Notes: generated by a model from the sequence alone, not told the origin. A stretch of DNA of 20,316 nt from an uncultured Pseudomonadota bacterium (GCA_938004375.1 CALKWH010000058.1:1-20316); one strand, 5' to 3'. Numbered from the stretch's first letter, positions 12,504 through 20,316 are shown. Translations and numbers: made by a program.

Positions 12504-13676
12504 TCACAACTCGTCCCCGGCGAAGGTGAGCACCTGCCGGATGTGCGCGGCCCCCCACCACAGCATGACCAGGCGATCCAGGCCCAGGGCGATACCGGAC
12601 ACCGGCGGGCAGCCCTCGGCCAACGCCTGCAGGAACTTCTCGTCAAGGGGGTACTCGGGAGCCCCGTGCGCGCGGCGCCAGGCCAGGTCCTCCAGGCTGC
12701 GCGCGCGCTGCAGGTCGGCGTCGAGGAGCTCGCCGAAGCCGTTGGCCAGCTCCAGTTCGCCCCCGGCGGGGCTTGGGGCATAAAATTCAAAGCGGTCGGC
12801 GAAGCGCGGATCCTCGGGCAACAGGCGCGCCAGCGAGGCCATGGGCGCGGGCCACGCCGTGAGGAACACCGGCCCGTCCTCGCACAACCGCGGCTCGATC
12901 TTCTCCACCAGCACGGTGAAGAACGCCTCCTCCCAGGTCATTGGGCGCGGCGCGAGCCCGGCCTGGGCCAGCAGCGTCTCCGGGGCCGCGAACAGGTCGT
13001 CGACGCCGGCGAACCGCGCGAACGCCCCGTCCATGGTCAGCCGCGGGTACGGCGGTGGCGGCAGCGGCGCGGGGACGTCCTCGCGTGCCTGCACCCAGGC
13101 GATCAACTCCTCGACCTCGACGCGCAGTTGTTCCGCGTCGGCGCCCACGCTGTACCACTCGAGCATGGTGAACTCGGGGTTGTGGCGCGCGCCCGTCTCG
13201 TCGCGGCGGAAGGCGCGGCAGATTTGATAGATCGACCCCGCGCCGCCCGCGAGCAGCCGCTTCATCTGGAACTCGGGGGACGGCGAAAGATACCAGTCGT
13301 CCGAGCGCAGTGCCGAAAGGTGGGTCTCCACCCCCGGGCTGGGCACGCGCAGCGGCGTCTCGACCTCGAAGGAGCCGCGGACGTCGAAGAACTCGCGCAC
13401 CCGGCGCAAGATCCTGGCCCGAAAGCGCAGGGCCTCGAGGCGCGTGCGCCCGGAGCGGTCTGGGGTGTTCAACCGGCGCCACTCGGGGCCGGGGAACATC
13501 GTTTTGGTGGGTTGGACGGTGGCCGAGATGGAGGTGCGGCCCACCGCGTCGGTGCGCAGAAGGCCCCAGTCGCCGATGGCGATGTCGGGGGAAACTTCGT
13601 GAAGCGGCACGGGGCCGGCGGCGTCCTGCGCCAGGTGGCCCGCGATCAGCCGTCCCGGCCGGAGGTCCGTCGGCAT
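12504..13676 (-). CDS. epmA: Elongation factor P--(R)-beta-lysine ligase, with N-terminal extension
   Basis: EpmA (GenX/PoxA/YjeA) is a class II LysRS paralogue that attaches (R)-beta-lysine to EF-P. The 390-residue product has the catalytic core from about residue 78: motif 1 region VRGSFEVETP (99-108), motif 2 RAFRRDETGARHNPEFTMLE (154-173), ELANGFGEL (309-317) and motif 3 GIALGLDR (361-368). It is about 65 residues longer than E. coli EpmA (325). The extra N-terminus, with GRLIAG and IAIGDWGLLR, looks like a short beta-rich segment, perhaps a remnant or substitute of the LysRS anticodon-binding OB fold. It lies 12 nt downstream of efp, its target. EpmB, which makes beta-lysine, is not in the window. 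Confidence 0.93.
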   Translation of the reverse strand: MPTDLRPGRLIAGHLAQDAAGPVPLHEVSPDIAIGDWGLLRTDAVGRTSISATVQPTKTMFPGPEWRRLNTPDRSGRTRLEALRFRARILRRVREFFDVRGSFEVETPLRVPSPGVETHLSALRSDDWYLSPSPEFQMKRLLAGGAGSIYQICRAFRRDETGARHNPEFTMLEWYSVGADAEQLRVEVEELIAWVQAREDVPAPLPPPPYPRLTMDGAFARFAGVDDLFAAPETLLAQAGLAPRPMTWEEAFFTVLVEKIEPRLCEDGPVFLTAWPAPMASLARLLPEDPRFADRFEFYAPSPAGGELELANGFGELLDADLQRARSLEDLAWRRAHGAPEYPLDEKFLQALAEGCPPVSGIALGLDRLVMLWWGAAHIRQVLTFAGDEL

Positions 13677-13688
13677 GGCCGGAGGTGC

Positions 13689-14252
13689 CTACTTCTTCAC
13701 GCGCTCGACGTACTCGCCGGTGCGGGTGTCGATCTTCAGCCACTCACCCTCGTTGACGAACAGCGGCACGTTGACGGTGGCGCCGGTGATCAGCGTCGCG
13801 GGCTTGGAGGCGCCGGTGGCGGTGTCGCCGCGCACGCCTGGCTCGCAGTGCACGATCTGCATCTCGACGAAGGTCGGCAGCTCGACGCCCACGGGCTTGC
13901 CGTTGAAGAACAGCACGTCGGTGACCAGGTTGTCGATGAGCCAGCGGGTGTCGTCGCCGAGCACCTCGGCCTCGACGTGGAACTGCTCGTAGGTCTCGCG
14001 ATCCATGAACACGAAGTGCTCGCCCTCCTGATAGAGGTATTCCATCTTGCGGTTCTCGGTGTCGGCGAGGTCGACGGACTCGTTGGACCGCCAGGTGCGC
14101 TCGAGCACGGAGCCCGTGATCAAGTTCTTGATGCGGCACTTGGTGAACGCGGTGCCCTTGCCCGGCTTCACGAACTGGGCCTCGATCACCACGTACGGGT
14201 CGCCGTCAATCAGGATTTTCAGGTTCTTCTTCAGATCGGACATGCTGGCCAT
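13689..14252 (-). CDS. efp: Translation elongation factor P
   Basis: EF-P rescues ribosomes stalled at polyproline. The 187-residue product matches family length and order: an N-terminal KOW-like domain (about 1-65), then two OB domains. The modified loop reads VKPGKGTAF with Lys32 at the tip, the residue that EpmA beta-lysylates in enterobacteria; the epmA gene directly follows. The C-terminus LFVNEGEWLKIDTRTGEYVE is typical. The ATG at 14252 was preferred over an in-frame upstream start at 14300: Shine-Dalgarno AGAGG (14259-14263) lies 6 nt away, and this start gives normal length. An ATG three codons later (14243) is also possible. It is the first gene of the ten-gene operon. Confidence 0.97.
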   Translation of the reverse strand: MASMSDLKKNLKILIDGDPYVVIEAQFVKPGKGTAFTKCRIKNLITGSVLERTWRSNESVDLADTENRKMEYLYQEGEHFVFMDRETYEQFHVEAEVLGDDTRWLIDNLVTDVLFFNGKPVGVELPTFVEMQIVHCEPGVRGDTATGASKPATLITGATVNVPLFVNEGEWLKIDTRTGEYVERVKK

Positions 14253-14335
14253 GGGATACCTCTTTGAACCGTCCGGGCCGGGGGTTCGGCCCATTGGCAT
14301 GGGGAAAATCGAGCGCGCGCGTCGCGCGGCAGGCC

Positions 14336-14365
14336 GTTATATACTGGTTTTTCATCGTTTTGCAA
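14336..14365 (-). promoter_or_regulatory. Probable sigma-70 promoter of the efp operon
   Basis: On the minus strand TTGCAA (14360-14365) and TATAAC (14336-14341, 5/6) are separated by 18 nt. A start near 14329 gives a leader of about 77 nt, which holds an alternating GC stretch and a small CCCAT/ATGGG hairpin. It is the only good promoter I see for the ten minus-strand genes. Confidence 0.55.
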
Positions 14366-14446
14366 AGTGGATTTTCACGGCTACACAGGACCATAGAGAA
14401 ATATACCAACCCCGAGCCTGCGACCTGCCCGGATTCGAGTTTCCCG

Positions 14447-14476
14447 TTGACACCCGGAATCGCCAGTCGCTACACT
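14447..14476 (+). promoter_or_regulatory. Strong sigma-70 promoter for the kinase pair
   Basis: A perfect -35 TTGACA (14447-14452) and TACACT (14471-14476, 4/6) are separated by 18 nt. The start near 14483 gives a leader of about 44 nt containing GGAG (14513-14516) 10 nt before the ATG at 14527. It is divergent from the efp promoter in a 274-bp gap between the two starts. Confidence 0.65.
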
Positions 14477-14526
14477 CGGGCGTTTCCCGTTCCCCGTGAA
14501 GGACGCGTGACTGGAGTTTTCATCCC

Positions 14527-17500
14527 ATGGAATCGCGTGAGATACACGACCTGATCCCGCGGCTGCCGCTGCCCGTCGCCCAGCTCGTCGCGCGGACCCT
14601 CAACGCCAAGTTCCCCAGCGACCGCCATCACAACGCCTATTTCCTTGGCGAGGCCGCCCTCAAGCTCGCCGCCGCCGCCCGCATCGGCGTCTGGAGCCAC
14701 CACGCCTGCGAGCCCGACAGCCCCCTCGCGGAAGCCCTCGAGGGCTTGGCCAGACCCAGCGCCGGCACCTGGCTCGAGCTGCTGCGCCGTATCGACGCCG
14801 CTTTGGCCAAGCGCGTCGACGCCGCCCTTTTGCCCCTCGGAAACGTCGCCGGCGCCGCCGCGAAAGAGCCCCACCCCGCGCCCGCGCTCGCCGCCCTCAT
14901 CGACGCCGCCCGCGAGGAGGACATCCTCCCCGCCTCCTTCAAACCCGACCGCGGCCTCTTGGGCTCCTTCGGCGCCTTCGTCGCCTATCGAAACAAGGTC
15001 CTCGGTCACGGCGGCGCACGCTCCGCCGAGACCTATGAGCGCCTCTGGCCCAAACTCCTCGACGCCGCCCTCGAGGCTATTCAATCACCCGCCTGGATCG
15101 GCGGCTACCGCCTCGCCCACGTCAGCGTCGACTATCAGGGCAAGCGCTCCTGGCTCGGCCTGTCCGGAACGACTCCCCTGCCGCTGCGCGAGGACTGGCT
15201 CGACGGGTTGCCGCCCGACGCCGTCGTCCCCGACTCCCTCGTCCTGATCGGCGACGGCCACGTCGTCTCCCTGCATCCCTTGCTCGTCTTTCTCACCGAG
15301 GACGAGCGGCATTTCGTCCACTTCCTCAACGAGTCCGTCGTCACCCCCGGCAAAGCCGCCCACGACGGCGGCGCCACCGTGAAAAAGGCCGAATATCTCA
15401 ATTATCTCAACGGAAAGGTCCACCGCGCCGACGCCCACCGCGAGGCCCTGCGCGCCTTCTTCGGCCGCCTGCACGGCCGCGGACCCGTCTCCGAACATGA
15501 GCTCGCCCGCCTCGAGGCCGGTGAAGCCCCCGACGACGACGAGGCCAGCTCCAGCGGCGGCGACGACGACGTCGTCGGCTCCGGCACCTTCATCGACGAC
15601 TACGAGCTCGTCGAGAAGATCGGCTCCGGCGGCATGGGCGAGGTCTACCGGGCCCGCCAGCGCAGCCTGCGCCGCGTCGTCGCCCTCAAGGTCCTCCCCC
15701 GCGAGGCCGCCCACGACCGCACCGCGCTCGAGCGCTTCCGCCGCGAGATCCGCGCCCTGGGAAAGTGCGAGCACCCCAACGTCGTCAAGATCTTCTCCTC
15801 GGGGGAGGACGCCGGCCGCGTCTACTACACCATGGAGCTCGTCGACGGCGCAGACCTCGGCCGCGTCGGCCGCGCCCTCTCCCGCTGGCGCTCCAGCGGC
15901 GTCTCCCTCGACGGCGCCCACCTCGACGCCGCCGTCTCCCTCCAGCCCCGGCCCGCCGCGGATTCCCACGCGGAGCGCGACCCCGCAAAAGGCGACCCCG
16001 AGCTCGCCGACGTTCCCGAGGCCGTCCCCGCCCCGCCCCCGGTCCTGAATCGCGGCGGCGACTACTACCGACGCCTCGCCGAACTCTTCGCACGAGCCGC
16101 CGACGGCCTCGCCCACCTGCACGACCAGGGCGTCATCCACCGCGACGTCAAGCCCGAGAACCTCATGCTCACCGCCGACGCCGCCCGAATCGTCATCATG
16201 GACCTGGGCCTCGCCAAGCTCACCGACTCCAGCCTCTCGCTCACCCAGGACAAGTCCAAGACCCTGGGCACGCTGATGTACATGTCCCCGGAGCAGTTGC
16301 AGATGCAGCACCTGCGCGTGGACCACCGCACCGACGTCTACGGCCTGGGCGTCTGCCTCTACGAGCTCGCCTGCGGTCGGCGCTTCTGGAAAGAGGGCAC
16401 CCACGAGCAGGTGATGAAGCAGATCCTCATGGACGAGCCGGTGCCGCCCCGCAAAGCGAACCCCGAGCTCCCCCGGGATCTCGCCACCGTCATCGCCAAG
16501 GCCACCGCGAAGAACCCCGAGCACCGCTACGCCACGGCCGCCGCGCTCGCCGCCGATCTCGACGCCTTCGCGCAACTTAGGCCCATCGCCGCCTCGCCCC
16601 CGGGGCTTATCCACCGCGCCGGTCTCTTTTTGCGCCGCCACCGCACCCCGGCCGCCGCCACCGCCAGCGCCCTGGTCGTCCTTCTGGCCGGCCTCGCGCT
16701 GTACTTCTTCGCCGGTCCCCGGGTCGTACGCCCGACCGGAGCCACCGTCAAATCCGAGGTGCAGTACTGTGCCTACATCGAAGAAAGACGGGGCGTGCCG
16801 TTCTGCGCGGTCCCCATACCCGAGGAACGGCAGAAGCACCGCGCGCTCACCTACCGCCTGCAGGTGGTCGACGGCAAGGTGACGCGGATGGACCTCATCA
16901 ACGGCTCCGGGGAATTGACCGACGGCACGAACTACGGTCGCGGCGGAGCGGTCATTTTCAAGAGCAACAGTGAGACCACGACCTTCACGTATGAATACAA
17001 TTCCGGCGGTCAGGTGACCACCGTCGTCGAGACCAACGCCACGGGCCGTTTCCTGCGCAAGTGGCTCTACGCCGACCTCCATCGGAGGGATCGGGTGGAC
17101 GCGGAGGGCATGCCGTTGCGACCCATCGTGTTGTTCTGGGGACGCAACCTCGTCACCTCCGGGTCCCTCTACACCCGGGAGCTCCTCACCTACGATGCAA
17201 AGGGTTGCATCCAATCCATCCGGTATCTCAATCACTTCAACCTGCCCCAGCGCAACGCCGAGCTTCACTGGGGCTATGAATTCGAGCGCGATGAGACCTG
17301 CCGGATTCAAGTCCGGTACATCCTGGATCGCCACGGCCTGCGCAATGTGGACAAAAAAAATGTTGCCAAGATTCAATACACTTACGACAAACAGGGGAAT
17401 GACTCCCAGATATCGATCTACACCGTCAACAAGTCGGGTGGATTCATTTTGACGACGGACGACGGGGTCGCTTTCACCGAGTACGAGTACGACCGATTCG

Positions 17501-18972
17501 GCAACACCACCGGAATCCGGTATTTCGACGCCCGGAAGAATCCGGTCTTGAGCGGCGCCAGATTTCCCCACATGTACGCGAGCAAGATCAGTCGCTACGA
17601 CGATCGCGGAAATGCCGTCGAAGAGTGGTTCCGGGGCACCGACAACCAACCCGTCGTCACGAAGCACAGATTTTCCGGCTGGAAGTTGCGCTATGACGAA
17701 AAGGGCCGGATCGTGGCGGGCACCTTCCTCGGCACGGATGGCGCGCCCACCCTGCAGGCCGACGGGATCGCCGGCTGGGAGGCCCGCTACGGGGAGAACG
17801 GCGAGGTCGCCGAGCTTCGGCACCTGGGGCTCGACGGACGGCTCACCCTGGATTCCAAGGGAGTGGCCCAGGTCAGGTTCGTCTTCTCGCAGGACGCGGT
17901 GGAGACCCGGAATCTCGGGCTCGATGGAAAGCCGGTCCGGGACAAGTCGGGGTACGCCATCTCGGTGCTCACCCGCGACCGGAACGGGAATCCGATCCGA
18001 CATGCCTTCTTCGACGTGAATCGTCGACCGGCGCCGAACAACTCCGGTTGCGCCTCCTGGCGCGCCACATACAATGAAATCGGTGATCTGACGGAATACT
18101 TCTGCCTCGGAGGGGACGGGAACCCGGCGTTGGAAAAAAAGGGGTTCTCTTCCTTCCGCACGGAGTACGACCGGCAGGGCAACCGCGTCCGGGAATGGTA
18201 TTACGGAACGGATGGAAAACCGACGTTGCGCCGCGATGGGTACGCCGCCTCGCGAATGGCCTACGACGACAACGGCTATCAGACCGAAAAATGGTACCTG
18301 GGCCTGGATGAGAAGCCCATCCTCAACAAGGAGGGGCTCGCCGGAGTCAAGACCACGTTCGATGAACGCGGAAACCGCGTCGAGCAGTGGTTCCACGGCG
18401 TTGACGGTGGGCTGGTGGCCAGCTCGGAGGGCATCGCGGGATGGATCTCCGTCTTCAATGACCGCAATCAGGAGACGGAGCGTCGATACTATGGCCCCGA
18501 CCGGAAGCCGGCCGCGAACCGCGACGGGGTGTTCGGCTGGAAGGACGAGTACAACGACCATGGAAACATGGTCCGCCGGCAACACCTGGACGCGCAGGGC
18601 GTCGTCGCGCCCAACCTGTATCGGGTGGCCATCGTGGAACTGACCTATGATCCGAACCACAATCTCGTGGAGGAGCGCTATCTGGGAAGCGACCAAAAGC
18701 CCGTCCTGCACGGCCAGCGCCGGATCGCCGGCGTGCGCAAGAAGTACGCCCCCTCCGGCAACCTGGCCCGGGAGGAGAACTTCGGCCTCGACGGGACCTT
18801 GACGAACGACTCCACAGGCACGGCTTACATCCTGTACCAGTATCACCCCAACCACCACCGGAAGTCGGCTGTGCTGTACAACCAGGCCGGTGAGATGTTG
18901 ACAGAAACCATCTATGACCTCTCCGGCGAGGAGCGGCGGAAAGATCCGTCGCCCCCGGCCCCTCGCAGGTGA
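14527..18972 (+). CDS. Giant transmembrane Ser/Thr kinase with HEPN-like N-terminus and 32-residue repeats
   Basis: The 1481-residue protein has four parts. Residues 1-350 form an unassigned region with YRNKVLGHG (154-162), an R-x5-H motif like that of HEPN domains. Residues about 360-690 are a PknB-type kinase: G-loop IGSGGMGEVY (365-374), Lys388, HRDVKPEN (538-545), DLG (559-561, in place of DFG) and SPE (587-589). A Pro/Ala/acidic insertion (about 450-511) splits the domain after the hinge. One TM helix (about 709-729) puts the C-terminus outside the cytoplasm. Residues about 889-1470 are tandem YD-like repeats. A strong promoter lies upstream, and a second kinase gene starts 3 nt after the stop. 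Third positions are almost all C/G in the kinase part but more relaxed in the repeats. It probably signals from the periplasm to phosphorylation; targets are unknown. Confidence 0.9.
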   Translation: MESREIHDLIPRLPLPVAQLVARTLNAKFPSDRHHNAYFLGEAALKLAAAARIGVWSHHACEPDSPLAEALEGLARPSAGTWLELLRRIDAALAKRVDAALLPLGNVAGAAAKEPHPAPALAALIDAAREEDILPASFKPDRGLLGSFGAFVAYRNKVLGHGGARSAETYERLWPKLLDAALEAIQSPAWIGGYRLAHVSVDYQGKRSWLGLSGTTPLPLREDWLDGLPPDAVVPDSLVLIGDGHVVSLHPLLVFLTEDERHFVHFLNESVVTPGKAAHDGGATVKKAEYLNYLNGKVHRADAHREALRAFFGRLHGRGPVSEHELARLEAGEAPDDDEASSSGGDDDVVGSGTFIDDYELVEKIGSGGMGEVYRARQRSLRRVVALKVLPREAAHDRTALERFRREIRALGKCEHPNVVKIFSSGEDAGRVYYTMELVDGADLGRVGRALSRWRSSGVSLDGAHLDAAVSLQPRPAADSHAERDPAKGDPELADVPEAVPAPPPVLNRGGDYYRRLAELFARAADGLAHLHDQGVIHRDVKPENLMLTADAARIVIMDLGLAKLTDSSLSLTQDKSKTLGTLMYMSPEQLQMQHLRVDHRTDVYGLGVCLYELACGRRFWKEGTHEQVMKQILMDEPVPPRKANPELPRDLATVIAKATAKNPEHRYATAAALAADLDAFAQLRPIAASPPGLIHRAGLFLRRHRTPAAATASALVVLLAGLALYFFAGPRVVRPTGATVKSEVQYCAYIEERRGVPFCAVPIPEERQKHRALTYRLQVVDGKVTRMDLINGSGELTDGTNYGRGGAVIFKSNSETTTFTYEYNSGGQVTTVVETNATGRFLRKWLYADLHRRDRVDAEGMPLRPIVLFWGRNLVTSGSLYTRELLTYDAKGCIQSIRYLNHFNLPQRNAELHWGYEFERDETCRIQVRYILDRHGLRNVDKKNVAKIQYTYDKQGNDSQISIYTVNKSGGFILTTDDGVAFTEYEYDRFGNTTGIRYFDARKNPVLSGARFPHMYASKISRYDDRGNAVEEWFRGTDNQPVVTKHRFSGWKLRYDEKGRIVAGTFLGTDGAPTLQADGIAGWEARYGENGEVAELRHLGLDGRLTLDSKGVAQVRFVFSQDAVETRNLGLDGKPVRDKSGYAISVLTRDRNGNPIRHAFFDVNRRPAPNNSGCASWRATYNEIGDLTEYFCLGGDGNPALEKKGFSSFRTEYDRQGNRVREWYYGTDGKPTLRRDGYAASRMAYDDNGYQTEKWYLGLDEKPILNKEGLAGVKTTFDERGNRVEQWFHGVDGGLVASSEGIAGWISVFNDRNQETERRYYGPDRKPAANRDGVFGWKDEYNDHGNMVRRQHLDAQGVVAPNLYRVAIVELTYDPNHNLVEERYLGSDQKPVLHGQRRIAGVRKKYAPSGNLAREENFGLDGTLTNDSTGTAYILYQYHPNHHRKSAVLYNQAGEMLTETIYDLSGEERRKDPSPPAPRR
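17596..18840 (+). repeat. Thirteen tandem 32-residue (96-nt) YD-like repeats
   Basis: Residues 1024-1438 of the long kinase hold 13 consecutive units starting at 1024, 1056, 1088, 1120, 1150, 1182, 1214, 1246, 1278, 1310, 1342, 1374 and 1407. Eleven are exactly 32 residues; one has 30 and one has 33. The consensus is Y-D-x-x-G-N at 1-6, then Y/F-x-G-x-D-G-K-P near 12-19, then G-Y/I/V-A-G-W near 25-29. Four longer, diverged units precede it (from 889, 919, 953 and 988) and a partial unit follows (1439 on). The pattern resembles RHS/YD repeats but with a longer period. Confidence 0.9.
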
Positions 18973-18975
18973 ACC

Positions 18976-20271
18976 ATGCCAGACCCCATCATCGGAACCC
19001 ACATCGGCAATTATCGCGTGCTCGAGCCCATCGGCGAGGGCGCCTGCGCCCACGTGTACCTGGGTGTGCACACGGCCATCGACTCCCGGGTCGCCATCAA
19101 GGTGCTCAAGCCGGAGCGCCAGGGGGACCTCTCGGAGCGCTTCCTCAACGAGGCGCGGGTGGTCAACCACATCAACCATCCCAACATCGTGAAGATCTTC
19201 GACTTCGGCACCCTGCCCGACGGGCGGCTCTACCTCGTGATGGAGCACCTGCAGGGCCTGAGCCTGGCCGACGAGCTCGAAAAGAAGGGAACCCTCGCGT
19301 ACGACGAGGTGCTCTTCGCGGTGCGCCAGATCGCCTCGGCGCTGGACGCCGCCCACGAGTGCGGCGTGGTGCATCGCGATCTCAAGCCCGACAACGTGTT
19401 CGTCGTGGACTCGAAGTACGGCCGCACCCTGAAACTTCTGGACTTCGGGATCGCCAAGCTCCTGCGCCTGGAGCCGACGCAGTCCGCGACCAACATGGTC
19501 ATCGGCACCCCCGCCTACATGAGCCCGGAGCAGGCGCTGGGCAACGTTCACCTGGTGTCGGTAGCCTCGGACATCTATTCACTCGGGGTCGTCGTGTACG
19601 AGTTGATCACCGGCGAGCTCCCCTTCCGCACGCGCACCGCCACCGAGGCGCTCGTCGCCCACGCCCGCGTGGCCCCCACGCCCATCTTCGAGCACCAACC
19701 CGACTGCCCCCCCGCCGTCTGGGACGTGCTCGCCCGCGCGCTCGAGAAAAAGCCGGAGCTGCGGCAACCCAGCGCCGGGGACTTCTATCAGTCCCTCGCC
19801 GAAGCCCTGCGCACCGCCGTTCGGGGTGCGACCACCACGATCCCTTCGCCCGGCATCCCGGGGATCGACGAAACCGCGACCTTGCCCGACGCGCCGCCGG
19901 TCGACACCCTGGTCAGCGTCCCCTGGGAGGGCCTGGGGCTGGCGGAGCTCCTGCGCGAGGTGAAGAAGTCCAACGACTTCGCCCGCAACGTCCGCGTGCT
20001 CGCGGCGCGCCTCCAGAAGACACAATCGGTGACCGACCGCATCCTGCTGCTGCAGGATCTGATGTCCCAGCACCGCCACCTGGGCCAGACCACCGACGCC
20101 AAGGCCATCGGCGAGGAGATCGCCGGCCTGCTCGAGTCCGACGACCACGAACTGGACACCGCCGAGGTGCAGGAGTTCATGGTCCAGCGGCTGGCCACCG
20201 AGCTCGGCCTCTTCCCGGCGCCCTGGTTCCGCTCAGAATTGTTGCGCCTGCTGCAGACCCGCCTGGATCCC
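18976..20271 (+). CDS. Second Ser/Thr protein kinase, truncated by contig end
   Basis: The frame is open through 432 codons to the adapter junction, so the C-terminus is missing. The kinase domain (about 15-280) is complete: G-loop IGEGACAHVY (19-28), Lys42 in VAIKVL, Glu59, HRDLKPDN (133-140), DFG (156-158) and SPE (183-185). These point to an active PknB-like enzyme. After a Thr/Pro-rich linker (about 305-335, possible autophosphorylation sites) comes a Leu-rich helical region (about 340-432) that I cannot assign. No TM helix is seen in the retained part. The ATG at 18976 follows the stop of the long kinase by 3 nt, so the two are probably co-translated and may work together. Codons after 20271 are adapter-derived and must be ignored. 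Confidence 0.93.
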
Positions 20272-20316
20272 AGATCGGAAGAGCGTCGTGTAGGGAAAGA
20301 GTGTAGATCTCGGTGG
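20272..20316. other. Illumina TruSeq universal adapter, reverse complement (not biological)
   Basis: The sequence starts AGATCGGAAGAGCGTCGTG and continues through the reverse complement of the TruSeq universal (P5) adapter to the contig end. In one frame it encodes the well-known contaminant peptide IGRASCRERV. Biological sequence ends at about 20271. Confidence 0.97.

Noticed and set aside
11732..12790. Longer version of the metallo-beta-lactamase-fold protein
   Set aside because: The extra N-terminus is out-of-frame epmA sequence, low-complexity Trp/Ser/Pro/Arg. Homology begins at MRCTFLGHS (12499).
17596..18840. CRISPR array or satellite DNA
   Set aside because: The 96-nt periodicity is conserved at protein level only, in frame with an open reading frame. 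DNA units are diverged and there are no short identical repeats with unique spacers. I saw no CRISPR array, tRNA, rRNA or insertion sequence anywhere in the window.
15085..19551. Very long minus-strand open frame (1488 codons) opposite the kinases
   Set aside because: It is antisense to two genes with clear kinase motifs. Long antisense frames are expected in GC-rich DNA with C/G third positions. Its product shows no recognisable domain.
18969..20306. 445-codon plus-strand frame ending in GRASCRERV
   Set aside because: It is out of frame with the real kinase (18976) and its stop lies in adapter sequence; the ending is the known adapter-derived peptide.

Overview
This is a GC-rich bacterial fragment with a very strong preference for C or G at third codon positions. 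It is bounded at both ends by Illumina TruSeq-type adapter sequence (about 1-46 and 20272-20316), so the biological insert is about 47-20271 and is a complete short contig, probably metagenomic, rather than a slice of a finished genome. The gene content suggests a Gram-negative, myxobacteria-like lineage (Myxococcota, Bradymonadota or another former deltaproteobacterial group). The pointers are eukaryotic-type Ser/Thr kinases, a secreted Cys/Asp-rich protein with a MYXO-CTERM-like tail, a DUF4911-like protein, sigma-54, an RlpA lipoprotein and a PAS-rich histidine-kinase-like protein. The taxonomic call is inference.

Layout. (1) 93-2416, minus strand: rpoN (sigma-54) followed by hpf (long ribosome hibernation factor), a common pairing. 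(2) 2533-5682, plus strand: a MoxR/CbbQ-like AAA+ ATPase, apparently leaderless, coupled to a multi-PAS histidine-kinase-like protein in which the residue aligned with the phospho-accepting histidine is aspartate. (3) 5683-6214: two intergenic stretches around a 68-residue orphan protein. They hold a run of inverted repeats with mutually exclusive pairings in front of that gene and a hexanucleotide microsatellite behind it. (4) 6215-6973, plus strand: a secreted or surface-anchored protein whose end overlaps the convergent operon by 7 bp. (5) 6967-14252, minus strand: ten genes with gaps of 12 nt or less or with overlaps, in transcription order efp, epmA, an NAPE-PLD-like metallo-beta-lactamase-fold hydrolase, a CDP-alcohol phosphatidyltransferase, a two-TM protein, a second CDP-alcohol phosphatidyltransferase, a nucleotidyltransferase-like/CDP-alcohol phosphatidyltransferase fusion, an RlpA-like lipoprotein, a double-length ThyX, and a DUF4911-like protein. 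(6) 14527-20271, plus strand, divergent from that operon: a 1481-residue Ser/Thr kinase and a second Ser/Thr kinase cut by the contig end.

How the genes fit together. EF-P carries the PGKG loop lysine and is followed at once by EpmA, the ligase that modifies that lysine, so this is a translation-factor module. The three CDP-alcohol phosphatidyltransferases with the NAPE-PLD-like hydrolase and the small membrane protein look like a phospholipid headgroup pathway of unknown product. This is the best candidate for an undescribed metabolic system here. The long kinase joins an N-terminal region with a HEPN-like R-N-x4-H motif, a kinase domain with a hinge insertion, one TM helix and an exported array of regular 32-residue YD-like repeats. 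This is the best candidate for an undescribed sensory architecture. Activities and ligands cannot be settled from the sequence alone.
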